DNA from: Prevotella sp. UBA2754
GTDB lineage: Bacteria; Bacteroidota; Bacteroidia; Bacteroidales; Bacteroidaceae
DNA: 34,396 nt
Reading direction: 5' to 3'
Assembly: GCA_002353295.1 (NCBI GenBank)
Contig: DEJG01000018.1
Coordinates: 1-34,396, forward strand
A program made the translations under genes and the position numbers. Under the pieces are notes generated by a model that saw nothing but the letters and a program-made list of their open reading frames with translations, was not told the DNA's origin and searched no databases. Below are positions 1 through 8,730 of this stretch, one piece after another. The first letter of the stretch is position 1, and each line of letters opens with the position of its first letter.

Positions 1-2469
1 CTGTTGCTGTACAAAATCGCTCAAATTCTTTACGCTGTCTTTGTTCTGTTTGTTCGTAACAGCGCAGACGGTTTTATGCAGGTTGTTTGACTTTGCGAAA
101 AGGAGGATGTTTGTATCAACTGTAGCGCTCTCGAAAATCTTCACTCCCGCAAAATCTATCAGCAACATGGGGTTGGTCTTATTGGCAAAGAACTCTCTGG
201 TCTTTTCACCATATCCTGCTCTCATCCATTTATTGGAGGTGATATAACACAGATGGCCATCTTTCTTCAGCAATTGCCAACCTCGTTCGTAGAACAGGCA
301 ATAAAGATCTCCCGTACGTGCAAATGTTTTAAAACTGCAATTCTCATAAAGTTTAGCTAATTCACCTCCATTATTCTGAAGTTGAATATAAGGCGGATTC
401 CCGATAACAATATCAAAGCCGTTTTCCTCTCCAAACATCCATTCAGGATCAAAGAAGTCGGCTTTACCATTTTGATCGTACGGATTCCATTCAGCCATTT
501 GTTTAGCATCTTCTGGAGCAAACATTTCGTCTTGTTTTATAAGCTCAAGTAATTCATTACGAAGTCTTTCGTCTTGTTTCCTAAGGTTTATCTTTTCTCT
601 TGCTGTTTTAGCTCGGAAATGGCATTTTCGAACTTCATGCAACTCTTTCTTTTTGATATTGATAGGGCTGTCACTATTATCTGCAAACAGATCAAGTTGT
701 TCTTTTGCCTTCTTTTTCTTCAATGCAATCAGCGAATTAGCTGTAACAAACTTAGTTTCAAGGTTGGGAAGTGTGGGAATTCCGAAGTTTGGCTTTGTCG
801 CATCCTTTTCACAATCACATATCAAAGAAATAAAGAAGCGTAATTTGCTAATCTGCGTAGCAATGTTTTGAATATCAGAACCGAAGATACAGTTTTCTAT
901 AATATTGAGCTTAAGATCATAAAGACTTGAATCGTGCTCAATCTTTTGAAGGATGTCAACCATCCTATTAAGCAAGCCCATAGGAAAAGCTCCTGAGCCA
1001 CAAGCTGGGTCTAGAATTTTAATTTTACGTAAGCGCACAGAAACTATATTATAAGTTGTTTCTTTGCTATCATCATAAACAAAGTTATCAGAGAACAAAA
1101 GCTTTACATCATCTTCTGATAACGCTCTATCCTTGATGAGATAAGCTTTCAAACTTTCATCAACCATGTAATTGACTATTTCACGTGGAGTATAGAAAGA
1201 ACCACTTTGATTTCTAGCAGTCTCTTTGGTTTCAGGGTTGTAAGCACCTAATAAGTTTTCAAAGACCTTTCCCAAAAGCTCTGGGTCAAGTGCCACTTGC
1301 TGTTCGTTGGGTGTGTTTTCTTCGATGGTGAAGTTATAATGTTTCAGGATACTTAGAAGACCTCGCTCCTTGTCAAAAAAGAGTAGATTGGGAATGAAAG
1401 CACGCTGGCGATACCTTCCATTAGTCCATTTATTGTCGTTTCGTGAAAAGCCATCATAGTTGAATGCTTTTTCTACTCCGTCAATATTCTTGGTTTTATC
1501 TAGGCATTCGAAAAGGCCACCATTGAGAAAAGGAACCTCGGAAAAAAGTTGTAGAATTTCTGTTTCACTGATTTTAAACATTTCCGCGTATCGATATAGT
1601 GTCTTTACGTCTCTATGCCCCTTTAAGCGTGCGAAACCACGCTTCCCATCTTCGTCTTCTATGGCGCGATTTAATGTTGCGAAAAAGAGATTCTGAAGGA
1701 TGGCATTGTAGTATATACCCTGATCTTGGCTTTGTGGTTCAAAATCTTTGAGTATTGTTTTTAGGTATTTTTCGTCGAATAGCCTGTTGGGGACAAGCCC
1801 CTTTTGTTTTATAAACCATATAAACATCAAACGAGTGAGAAGACGAATTATTTTCTTGTCCAAGTCTTCAAAATCGTCAGCTGCTGTGTTGGTATCATTG
1901 GGGAAATACACACCAGATTCATCACTAACAGCCCACTGATACCAATCAAACAATTCGTTGTAGAACTCTTTGGTCAATGCCTCAACAGAGAATGCATCTT
2001 TTATAGTGGCAAAGCTGACACCATCATTCTGCAATTTCTCGAAACGACTGACAGCTGTGTTATAGAAATTAGAATTATCACCAAAAACAAAGGTGTAACG
2101 CTTAGGTGAGGTCTTCTCTTCTTTAATATCACAAATAAAGGAAAGGCGCCAGCTGTCGCCATCGTCGAATACTACTAATGCAGCATCAACCAAGAATCGC
2201 AAATATGGCTTAACCAGTTGTCTCAACCCCACTTTACGTTTCTTTACAGAAGAATTGAGTTTGAGGTAAAAGAGTCCTATCTCATAATTATCTGATGTCT
2301 TCTTCTGCCCAAGATAATACCCTTCCCCTTCTGACTCATTAAGTTCTAATTGTTCAGGAACTTGACGAATGGTTTGAGCACCAATATAATTGATTAAGAA
2401 CTGTGTCCACTCTTGAAGATTGAACTTATTTTGAAAAATCGAGCGTAATTGTATTGTTGTATAAGCCAT
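1..2469 (-). CDS. Eco57I-type DNA adenine methyltransferase (type IIG-like), partial, C-terminus off the left edge
   Basis: The minus strand is open from an ATG at 2469 to base 1, giving 823 residues with no stop, so the gene continues beyond the window. It carries the SAM-binding motif I DPACGSG at residues 487-493 and the catalytic N6-adenine motif IV NPPY at 691-694. The long insertion between them is typical of Eco57I-type enzymes; PglX and type IIG proteins share this fold. Residues 1-480 form an N-terminal region with no nuclease motif I can assign. The target-recognition part is presumably in the missing C-terminus. It starts 2 bp after the stop of the helicase gene, so the two are probably co-transcribed. 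Its likely role is host DNA methylation (self-marking) in a restriction-like defence pair. The methyltransferase call is firm; the system type is open. Confidence 0.9.
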   Translation of the reverse strand, partial: MAYTTIQLRSIFQNKFNLQEWTQFLINYIGAQTIRQVPEQLELNESEGEGYYLGQKKTSDNYEIGLFYLKLNSSVKKRKVGLRQLVKPYLRFLVDAALVVFDDGDSWRLSFICDIKEEKTSPKRYTFVFGDNSNFYNTAVSRFEKLQNDGVSFATIKDAFSVEALTKEFYNELFDWYQWAVSDESGVYFPNDTNTAADDFEDLDKKIIRLLTRLMFIWFIKQKGLVPNRLFDEKYLKTILKDFEPQSQDQGIYYNAILQNLFFATLNRAIEDEDGKRGFARLKGHRDVKTLYRYAEMFKISETEILQLFSEVPFLNGGLFECLDKTKNIDGVEKAFNYDGFSRNDNKWTNGRYRQRAFIPNLLFFDKERGLLSILKHYNFTIEENTPNEQQVALDPELLGKVFENLLGAYNPETKETARNQSGSFYTPREIVNYMVDESLKAYLIKDRALSEDDVKLLFSDNFVYDDSKETTYNIVSVRLRKIKILDPACGSGAFPMGLLNRMVDILQKIEHDSSLYDLKLNIIENCIFGSDIQNIATQISKLRFFISLICDCEKDATKPNFGIPTLPNLETKFVTANSLIALKKKKAKEQLDLFADNSDSPINIKKKELHEVRKCHFRAKTAREKINLRKQDERLRNELLELIKQDEMFAPEDAKQMAEWNPYDQNGKADFFDPEWMFGEENGFDIVIGNPPYIQLQNNGGELAKLYENCSFKTFARTGDLYCLFYERGWQLLKKDGHLCYITSNKWMRAGYGEKTREFFANKTNPMLLIDFAGVKIFESATVDTNILLFAKSNNLHKTVCAVTNKQNKDSVKNLSDFVQQQ

Positions 2470-2471
2470 AA

Positions 2472-5400
2472 TTATTCAAAGGTTGCTGATGTTATAATTT
2501 CTGATTGTTGATATTGATCTTCCCGGATTTGTTTTTCTTTGCTAATATAATAGTGGTCATAAAGCTTTTCCAACTGCATAGAAAGCAATGGCTTTATGAT
2601 AGATACTTGATTGGTTTTCTTTTGCCTGTTCAAGTCACGACTCATCCTATTCAAACTCAATGTTAGATTAGAGAAGATACCTTCGTTTACATATTCCTCA
2701 ATAACCATCAATTTTGAGTAAATATCATCCGAGGCAAATAGTCTTTTCATCTCACGTAGGAAAGCTAAGGCACTAATAGCATTCTTGTCTTTTTTCTTCT
2801 CGGCGATTGATATTTCTGTCGTTTCCACTACAGAAGTCTCTTTTTGATAGGTATTGAAAGCCTTGCGAACGTGTTCATAATGCATTTCCTTCACAGCTTC
2901 GAAATTACCTACAGATTCATCAATTTTAGCTCTTAAGAAATCAGCAGCTTCAAGAAATTCGATAGGTACAGGAGCTTCATCATTGCTAACACGATAAAAT
3001 TGTGAGCGTTGCCCAGTAACGATATATACTATCGTAGATACAGAAGGCAATTCTTTTGGGCGATGTTCTGCTGTGCGTACAGTGCGACTCTTAAATGGAA
3101 GATTTTTAATACGATTATAGAGATCGCGATCTTTAGTATATAACTCACGAATCTCTCTCAATAATTCTAATCGTTTGTCAACGTTATCTTTTACTTTATC
3201 GTCAAAGAGTTGGAATTCACGAAGCATTTCTTCTCGAGAATAAACTTGGGCATCCTCACCTAATGCAGAATGGAAACCTTGTAATTTGATAAGTGCATTG
3301 GTGTACAACTGAATTTGTTTGTCTCCATCCTTTGAAGGATAAAACATGTAGTTATAGATATGGTCAGACGTAGATCCAATACGATTCACGCGGCCTATTC
3401 GTTGCATCAAGCGAGTGGCATTCCATGGCGAATCATAATTGACAATTACGTTGGACCTATGTAAGTTCACACCCTCAGCCAGCACATCAGATGAAATAAT
3501 GATGTTATATTTGTTTAGCTTTTCTCCTTGATAGTTGGCATCAAAATTTTCCTTAATATCATCTAATACACTTCTTCTATTGGAGGCACTCACTACAAGT
3601 ACATCGTCACGATGAAGTTCTTTCTTAAGTTTTTCACCTAAATAATTAATGGTGTCTACACTTTCTGAGAAGATAACGAGTTTCCCCTCTTTTTTTAATT
3701 CAACTTCTTTCCCGCTACGATAACCTACTTTATTCATTAATTCGTTTTCAAGATAGAATTTGAAGAGATCATATTTAGGATCCTTCTCCACTTTATCCCA
3801 TAATTTTGTAAGTTGTTCTAACTTTTCGGCATCTTCTTTCAACTTAATAATATACTCTGAATTAAAGTCAGATTGCGAAAACAGAATGTCTTCTTTAGCA
3901 TAGCCATGTTCTAAAGCTTTTTCTACAATAGTATCGAACTCAACATCATTCGCCATCATACCTTTAACATCAATTTCTGGTGCTATAAGAATATTATCGT
4001 TATCCCACATTTTTATCATATCATTGGTGATACGCAAAAATGTGTGAAGAGACTTCTTAAAAGCATAGAAGCTACTTTCCAGACGTTTAACCATGTGAAC
4101 CCTGAATATACCAGAGAATACTTGTGCAAACTGAATTGCGTTTCGATATTTTGAAGCTTTTTCGCCTATGATATATTCAATCGCACGATATCGGGCAAAA
4201 TGCAAGCCTGTACCATTGGGATTGTCTTCATTGGGTGTATCCGTAAGAATGGTAATAGTATCATAGAACAATTCACTTAACTCTGGGTCTAGCTGATAAA
4301 TACATTCATTGGGCTGCTCTACATATGGGAAATGAATTCCTTGGTTTTTAAGGTCTGCCCTGTATTCATCGTTATTCCATAAATTTTTACGAGTACGGCG
4401 TACCAGAATCTTATCAAGAACACGAGTACGCATATCTTCGTATATCTTATCTGCAGCGTCTGTAATGACTTTATTATCAATTTTTCCACGCTTACGCATC
4501 AATTCATTATACTGCTTTATCCAGGGCTGGAAAAGTGTTGTAATGTTGGTAATACCATCAAGTGTTGGCCTGCGCGCATTTTGGAAAAGTAATATCAAAT
4601 TTCGGAAGTCTTCAGGACGGTTGTTCAAAGGAGTTGCAGATAACAACATGACTTTTTTCTGCAATCCTTCAATAAGTCCATCATTGATACGAGGGGTTTT
4701 ACAGATACGCTGTAAATCATCATATCTTCCTGATGTATCAGAACGGAAATTATGTGCTTCGTCGACTATTATTAAATCAAATTCTTCAGGGCCATAGTAA
4801 TTATCACTACCTTCAAGAATTTTGTTAAGACTTCCATTTGTGACAAATTGAGTATACCTTGCTAGATTAAAATCCTTAAATGTATCTTTCCAATTTTCTT
4901 TCACAGCAGGAGGATAGATAACAAGGATTTTAGTATTTTTCCCATTTTCTTCTACAAAACGTTTGGCTGTCATAGCTGCAACAATGGTTTTACCCGTTCC
5001 TACTACGTCTGCAAGGAAGAAGCCATTATATTCTTTAAGCATTTGAAATCCCTGGATAACAGCATCATTCTGATACTTAAGTTGCATATAGCCTTTAGGC
5101 ATTTCAAGAGTAAAATCGTCTTCTACCTGATCTCCAAAGGCATCAATCAACACCTTTATAAATATTTCATAAGGTGTAGGAAGTTCTTCAAGATGAGTCT
5201 TTTTGCGAATACGCTCTATATCGTCTGCTGTAATTGGAATTCCCTCATTCCACAATATATCAAATTCGTTTTTACAATAAGCAACATCGTCAAAATCCTT
5301 CATTGCTACATTTAATTCATAACGGGGAGATTGAGTAATCCCAAGACCAGAATCAGAGATGTTTGATGAACCCATAATGACCCATCCATCAGTGTTTGGG

Positions 5401-5831
5401 CTGAATTTCTCTGGTAAACACAAATAGAATTTAGCATGAAGGTTCTTAGACTTGTGAATACGCATCTGTAACTTACCCGAAACTATATCATCACATAATT
5501 GAAGAATACCCTCTTCTACTTCAGGTGAATATTGAGCATCCTTGACATCTTGAATGAAATCTTTTGTATATATCTCTCTGGCTTCATCATCTCCTTCAAG
5601 CATCAACAAAGCTTGATTATGCTTCCTAAAAATGCTGTCAACATTGATGCCAACAAGTATTTTAATTTCCTGAACTTTATTTAATTCTTTGCGAAGTTTA
5701 AAATAGCCAGAGGAACGAAAATAGCCAACTACTGCTAAGAAGGAATAAAAATTTGGCATTCCTTCTGCAATACCCTTGAACTTATCAAATAAAGTGTTTT
5801 GCGGGGAGTTATTAAAGAATTTACTACTCAT
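2472..5831 (-). CDS. PLD-like nuclease domain fused to SNF2/DEAH helicase (restriction-associated)
   Basis: This is a 1119-residue protein numbered from the ATG at 5831. An in-frame GTG at 5861 would add 10 residues but looks less likely. Residues ~1-200 form a phospholipase-D-like domain with an HxK motif at 132-134 and GSSN at 154-157. A superfamily 2 helicase follows: Walker A GTGKT at 278-282, DEAH at 357-360, SAT at 398-400 and motif VI QRIGRVNR at 810-817. The 800s onward are mostly charged and helical. PLD domains of this kind act as nucleases in restriction systems, and the helicase would translocate on DNA. With the methyltransferase 2 bp downstream it forms a two-gene restriction-like operon. 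The combination recalls DISARM components (SNF2 helicase, PLD protein, methylase) fused into fewer chains, but no drmA or drmB partner is visible here. Confidence 0.88.
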   Translation of the reverse strand: MSSKFFNNSPQNTLFDKFKGIAEGMPNFYSFLAVVGYFRSSGYFKLRKELNKVQEIKILVGINVDSIFRKHNQALLMLEGDDEAREIYTKDFIQDVKDAQYSPEVEEGILQLCDDIVSGKLQMRIHKSKNLHAKFYLCLPEKFSPNTDGWVIMGSSNISDSGLGITQSPRYELNVAMKDFDDVAYCKNEFDILWNEGIPITADDIERIRKKTHLEELPTPYEIFIKVLIDAFGDQVEDDFTLEMPKGYMQLKYQNDAVIQGFQMLKEYNGFFLADVVGTGKTIVAAMTAKRFVEENGKNTKILVIYPPAVKENWKDTFKDFNLARYTQFVTNGSLNKILEGSDNYYGPEEFDLIIVDEAHNFRSDTSGRYDDLQRICKTPRINDGLIEGLQKKVMLLSATPLNNRPEDFRNLILLFQNARRPTLDGITNITTLFQPWIKQYNELMRKRGKIDNKVITDAADKIYEDMRTRVLDKILVRRTRKNLWNNDEYRADLKNQGIHFPYVEQPNECIYQLDPELSELFYDTITILTDTPNEDNPNGTGLHFARYRAIEYIIGEKASKYRNAIQFAQVFSGIFRVHMVKRLESSFYAFKKSLHTFLRITNDMIKMWDNDNILIAPEIDVKGMMANDVEFDTIVEKALEHGYAKEDILFSQSDFNSEYIIKLKEDAEKLEQLTKLWDKVEKDPKYDLFKFYLENELMNKVGYRSGKEVELKKEGKLVIFSESVDTINYLGEKLKKELHRDDVLVVSASNRRSVLDDIKENFDANYQGEKLNKYNIIISSDVLAEGVNLHRSNVIVNYDSPWNATRLMQRIGRVNRIGSTSDHIYNYMFYPSKDGDKQIQLYTNALIKLQGFHSALGEDAQVYSREEMLREFQLFDDKVKDNVDKRLELLREIRELYTKDRDLYNRIKNLPFKSRTVRTAEHRPKELPSVSTIVYIVTGQRSQFYRVSNDEAPVPIEFLEAADFLRAKIDESVGNFEAVKEMHYEHVRKAFNTYQKETSVVETTEISIAEKKKDKNAISALAFLREMKRLFASDDIYSKLMVIEEYVNEGIFSNLTLSLNRMSRDLNRQKKTNQVSIIKPLLSMQLEKLYDHYYISKEKQIREDQYQQSEIITSATFE

Positions 5832-5912
5832 AGCAATATTATAGTTTAAAGCAGCACACACATTTTCAGTATATTTATAGACTTCCTAAACTCTGACCTC
5901 CATACATAGAAA

Positions 5913-5929
5913 AAGCGTAAAACACGCTT
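5913..5929 (-). promoter_or_regulatory. Leader hairpin upstream of the helicase gene
   Basis: A perfect 6-bp inverted repeat, AAGCGT (5913-5918) and ACGCTT (5924-5929), has a 5-nt loop. Read on the minus strand it is followed by a short T run. It lies between a candidate -7 box at 6061-6068 and the helicase start at 5831, so it may be a leader structure or weak attenuator. The stem is short, so this is tentative. Confidence 0.3.
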
Positions 5930-6060
5930 ACTTACCCTTACCTAGAGCCCCTAGTATATCATCAGTTTCTATATAACACCTCCAACATCAATGCTGTTGT
6001 TTTACTTTTAGAAATCCCACCAGTTACTTCCACCGAAGCTATATTGCCAGTGATGTATTG

Positions 6061-6068
6061 CAAAAGTA
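6061..6068 (-). promoter_or_regulatory. Candidate -7 box for the helicase/methyltransferase operon
   Basis: On the minus strand this reads TACTTTTG, an exact match to the Bacteroidota -7 consensus TAnnTTTG. No clear TTTG -33 element lies at the expected distance. It would give a leader of roughly 220 nt before the ATG at 5831. Confidence 0.4.
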
Positions 6069-6259
6069 CGAATTATTTCTGAAATGAAGAAAAGAATAGA
6101 CGAAAAATCTATAGTGGTTTTTATATTTTTCTCTGCTCAAAATATAATAGCTATATAATCTTTACTGTTTTCACATCAATTTGTACATGATATTTTTCTA
6201 TTTACAAAATTATTCTAATCTTTGCAACCAAACTGATTCATTATCAACTTAATATAATT

Positions 6260-6298
6260 ATGAGAAAATTTTACTTTTATAGTCAGAAGCTCCACTGA
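6260..6298 (+). other. Orphan plus-strand start and 12-codon ORF, possible truncated gene remnant
   Basis: An AT-rich stretch with a near-consensus promoter element (TAATCTTTG, one base longer than TAnnTTTG, around 6216-6224) precedes an ATG at 6260. This opens a 12-codon frame beginning MRKFYFY that stops at 6298. The frame overlaps the last 16 bases of the convergent aminotransferase gene. The context resembles the 5' end of a normal Bacteroidota gene whose body has been replaced by the aminotransferase end. It could equally be chance. Confidence 0.2.
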
Positions 6299-7389
6299 TT
6301 CAATAATTGAATGATATACTCTGTTTCCTCATCGGTCATTGCTGGATGACAGGGGATGCTGAGTTCTTGCTGATGGATGCGTTCGGTGATGGGCAGTGAA
6401 CGGGAATTCCATTCGGCATAGCACTGTTGCTGATGAGGTGGGATTGGGTAATGAATCGCCGTTTCTACCCCATGCTGAAGTAAATAGTGCTGCAACGCTT
6501 CGCGATGCTGAGTGAGTATGGGGAAAATGTGCCACACACAGTCGCGATCGGACTGAGGCATTACAATGTGAGGATTGCTTACCTTATTGGCATAGAGGGC
6601 TGCTATGTGTTTACGACGCTCGTTGGCCTCGTCAAGATAACGCAGTTTGACATCGAGGACGGCAGCCTGTACCTCGTCGATGCGTGAATTACGACCTTTG
6701 TAGTCAAAAACATATTTACGTGAAGAACCGTAATTGCCTAAGGCTCTGACGGTGGCAGCCAGTTGGGAATCGTTGGTGGTAATGGCACCTGCATCGCCCA
6801 GTGCTCCCAGATTCTTGGTGGGATAGAAGCTATGGGCAGCGGCATGGCCGAGGCTACCTGTGTGTCGTGGCACGGTCGCAACATGCTGACAACCATGAGC
6901 TTGGGCATTGTCCTCGATGAGCAGTAGGTGACGACGACGACAGAGTTCCCCGATCCTATCTGTATAGGCACAACGACCATAGAGATGGACTATCATCAGG
7001 GCACGCGTGCGGGGAGTGATAGCCTGTTCGATGAGTGAATCGTCAATCTGGAGCGTGTTGATGTCGGGCTCGACAAGTATGGGCGTCAGTCGGTTTTCGG
7101 TGATGGCGAGGATGGAGGCGATATAGGTATTGGCAGGTACCAAGACTTCATCGCCCTCATGCAAGAGGTCCATCTCCATATATGCACGAAGAATAAGCGT
7201 CAGGGCATCGAGGCCGTTGCCACACCCGATACAATGCTTAGTCCCGATATAGTCAGCATAATGTTGTTCGAACAGATGGGTTGCTTCACCCTGGAGATAC
7301 CACCCTCTTTGTAACACACTATTTAACGCCTGCTGTATCTCCGCTTCATAAGGAGCATTCACCTGTTTTAAATCCAAATATTTAATCAT
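6283..7389 (-). CDS. DegT/DnrJ/EryC1/StrS-family sugar aminotransferase
   Basis: This 368-residue PLP-dependent aminotransferase has the family layout: IEDNAQAHG around 158-166 (the acidic residues contact the PLP ring nitrogen) and the PLP lysine K192 in SFYPTKNLGALGD. I chose the ATG at 7389 because it overlaps the TGA of the preceding acyltransferase gene as ATGA, which implies translational coupling; an in-frame start at 7416 would add 9 residues and enlarge the overlap. The neighbouring RmlB and FdtA-like ketoisomerase suggest it aminates C3 of a dTDP-3-keto-6-deoxyhexose, as FdtB and QdtB do, giving dTDP-Fuc3N or dTDP-Qui3N. The stereochemistry of the product cannot be read from the sequence. 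It is the last gene of the minus-strand operon. Confidence 0.9.
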   Translation of the reverse strand: MIKYLDLKQVNAPYEAEIQQALNSVLQRGWYLQGEATHLFEQHYADYIGTKHCIGCGNGLDALTLILRAYMEMDLLHEGDEVLVPANTYIASILAITENRLTPILVEPDINTLQIDDSLIEQAITPRTRALMIVHLYGRCAYTDRIGELCRRRHLLLIEDNAQAHGCQHVATVPRHTGSLGHAAAHSFYPTKNLGALGDAGAITTNDSQLAATVRALGNYGSSRKYVFDYKGRNSRIDEVQAAVLDVKLRYLDEANERRKHIAALYANKVSNPHIVMPQSDRDCVWHIFPILTQHREALQHYLLQHGVETAIHYPIPPHQQQCYAEWNSRSLPITERIHQQELSIPCHPAMTDEETEYIIQLLNQWSF

Positions 7390-8327
7390 AGCGTCCACTC
7401 GTAAGTATCGTAACAAACGGCACGCCCTCCGAAGCCCTCCTTCTGATGAATAAGCGGGGCATTGAGATCATCGTTTTCCACCAGATTGGAAGTGCCGAAA
7501 TCAAAATAATCCATATTCTCCTGCTGGAACTTCTGCAGCAGATGACAGAACAGTAAATCAAGTGCTCCACAAGCTCTACCCGCTGCGTTAGTTGCAATAT
7601 ATTGCGTTTTGACAACATGGTGCGAGAGATAAAGTACCGTGCCGCCAATGACCTGCTGTCCACTCTTGACAACGAAGAGGCGAATCTGTTGCGGAAATCT
7701 TGAATGCAACAGCTGTATTTCTGGCAAGCTATGCACTGGTGAGGCATGATGCCGCGTACGGAGTGTATCCTCCAACAGTTGCCAATATACTGCGAAATCA
7801 GTACTTTCTTCAACGACAAGTCCCCCCTTCTGCGCTTTCTTGACACCACGCTTACGGAGTGAAGAGAACGACAACGGATAACGCAGATTCACAACAGAGG
7901 CTATATCGCGAGTGCGCAATCGGGCATGAGAGACATTTGTCAATGCAAACAGATCTTCTTCTGAAGGCAGCTGTTGGTAAATCCAAGGTATGTGCTTATA
8001 GACGACTCGACGGAAACCCTGAGAAACAAGGTAAGCGTTCAACAAAGAGAACACATCGAGAATCTCTGCTGCACGCGCATGCTGGTCCATCACAAGTCCT
8101 CCATAACTCAGTCCCTGATGTGACGCGAAGACATCATCATATCCGTTAGCAGGCAGCAGGGCATACAGTCGGCTTTTGCGATAGATCATCAGCGAATGGT
8201 CGTGGAAACGGTCGGCATGGTAGTCCATATACTGTCGGTAGAAGAGAAATGTCCCGTTCTTCGATTCAGCCACAAACCGATTCCATTCGTCAGCTCGTTC
8301 AGGGGAATATCTTACAATATCAAACAT
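7386..8327 (-). CDS. GNAT/FemAB-like acyltransferase (aminosugar N-acylation candidate)
   Basis: The protein is 313 residues long. Residues ~145-300 look like the Acetyltransf_6/FemAB-like GNAT fold: a basic stretch (RKRGVKKAQKG) near 158-168, followed by the alternating strands and helices of the acyl-CoA domain, ending in a FDFGTSN-type segment near 277-283. It starts within the end of the ketoisomerase gene (8-bp overlap) and its stop overlaps the aminotransferase start (ATGA). Sitting between the ketoisomerase and the aminotransferase, it is the natural candidate to acylate the 3-amino group, the job done by FdtC or QdtC in characterised pathways; those are left-handed beta-helix enzymes, so this would be a non-homologous replacement. 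A general N-acyltransferase role is also possible. Confidence 0.75.
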   Translation of the reverse strand: MFDIVRYSPERADEWNRFVAESKNGTFLFYRQYMDYHADRFHDHSLMIYRKSRLYALLPANGYDDVFASHQGLSYGGLVMDQHARAAEILDVFSLLNAYLVSQGFRRVVYKHIPWIYQQLPSEEDLFALTNVSHARLRTRDIASVVNLRYPLSFSSLRKRGVKKAQKGGLVVEESTDFAVYWQLLEDTLRTRHHASPVHSLPEIQLLHSRFPQQIRLFVVKSGQQVIGGTVLYLSHHVVKTQYIATNAAGRACGALDLLFCHLLQKFQQENMDYFDFGTSNLVENDDLNAPLIHQKEGFGGRAVCYDTYEWTL

Positions 8328-8730
8328 TAACGTATCTCACAAAATCATCATATTCATAGATATACTCATCTTCATCGAAGAGTTCAGAAGCCAGAACAAG
8401 ACAGACGGCCCCACTGGAGAAATCCTCAAGCGTGCGCCAAATTCCGGTTCCTACATAAAGTCCCTGAAAGGGATGGTTCAGGTGATGAATTTCGTGGTGC
8501 CCCAGCCCATCATCCAATGTCACATCGAACGAGCCGCTGACGGCAATGATAATTTCTTCACACGTGCGATGGGCATGTCCGCCACGCCGTTCGCCCGACG
8601 GTACATCATAAGTCCAATAGACACGAGCGATATCGAACGGTATGTTCTTCATTTGTTCGGCTACCGTTAGATTTCCTCTGGGGTCTACTATTTTAGGGAG
8701 GTCTATAATCCTAACTTTCATCATACTCAT
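8320..8730 (-). CDS. FdtA/WxcM-like dTDP-4-keto-6-deoxyhexose 3,4-ketoisomerase
   Basis: A 136-residue single-domain cupin. It contains the family signature GERRGGHAH with the conserved histidines, then EEIIIAVSGSFDVTLDDG, closely matching the pattern of FdtA, QdtA and the WxcM C-terminal domain. These enzymes convert dTDP-4-keto-6-deoxyglucose (the RmlB product) to the 3-keto isomer. I chose the ATG at 8730 because it overlaps the TGA of the upstream acyltransferase gene as ATGA; ATGs at 8724 and 8721 are possible and one at 8742 is less likely. The gene is embedded in the aminosugar operon downstream of rmlB. Whether the product has gluco or galacto configuration cannot be told. Confidence 0.88.
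   Translation of the reverse strand: MSMMKVRIIDLPKIVDPRGNLTVAEQMKNIPFDIARVYWTYDVPSGERRGGHAHRTCEEIIIAVSGSFDVTLDDGLGHHEIHHLNHPFQGLYVGTGIWRTLEDFSSGAVCLVLASELFDEDEYIYEYDDFVRYVNV

Larger units (their letters stand above)
5862..6282. other. AT-rich intergenic region between the restriction-like pair and the aminosugar operon
   Basis: About 420 bp without a convincing gene. It holds the leader hairpin at 5913-5929, a candidate minus-strand promoter at 6061-6068, and at its right end a plus-strand start context (6260). No GC-rich terminator hairpin is visible for the minus-strand operon that ends at 6283. Confidence 0.6.

Noticed and set aside
2472..5861. Full DISARM or BREX system
   Set aside because: The helicase, PLD and methyltransferase parts are suggestive, but no DUF1998 protein, drmA-like helicase, BrxC/PglY ATPase or PglZ is visible. 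The window ends before any further genes to the left.
5962..6070. Short minus-strand frame containing ASVEVTGGIS in the helicase leader
   Set aside because: It reads like protein but has no ATG at its head, is only ~35 codons, overlaps the predicted promoter and has no homologue I recognise. It may be an old coding relic, but the evidence is too thin.
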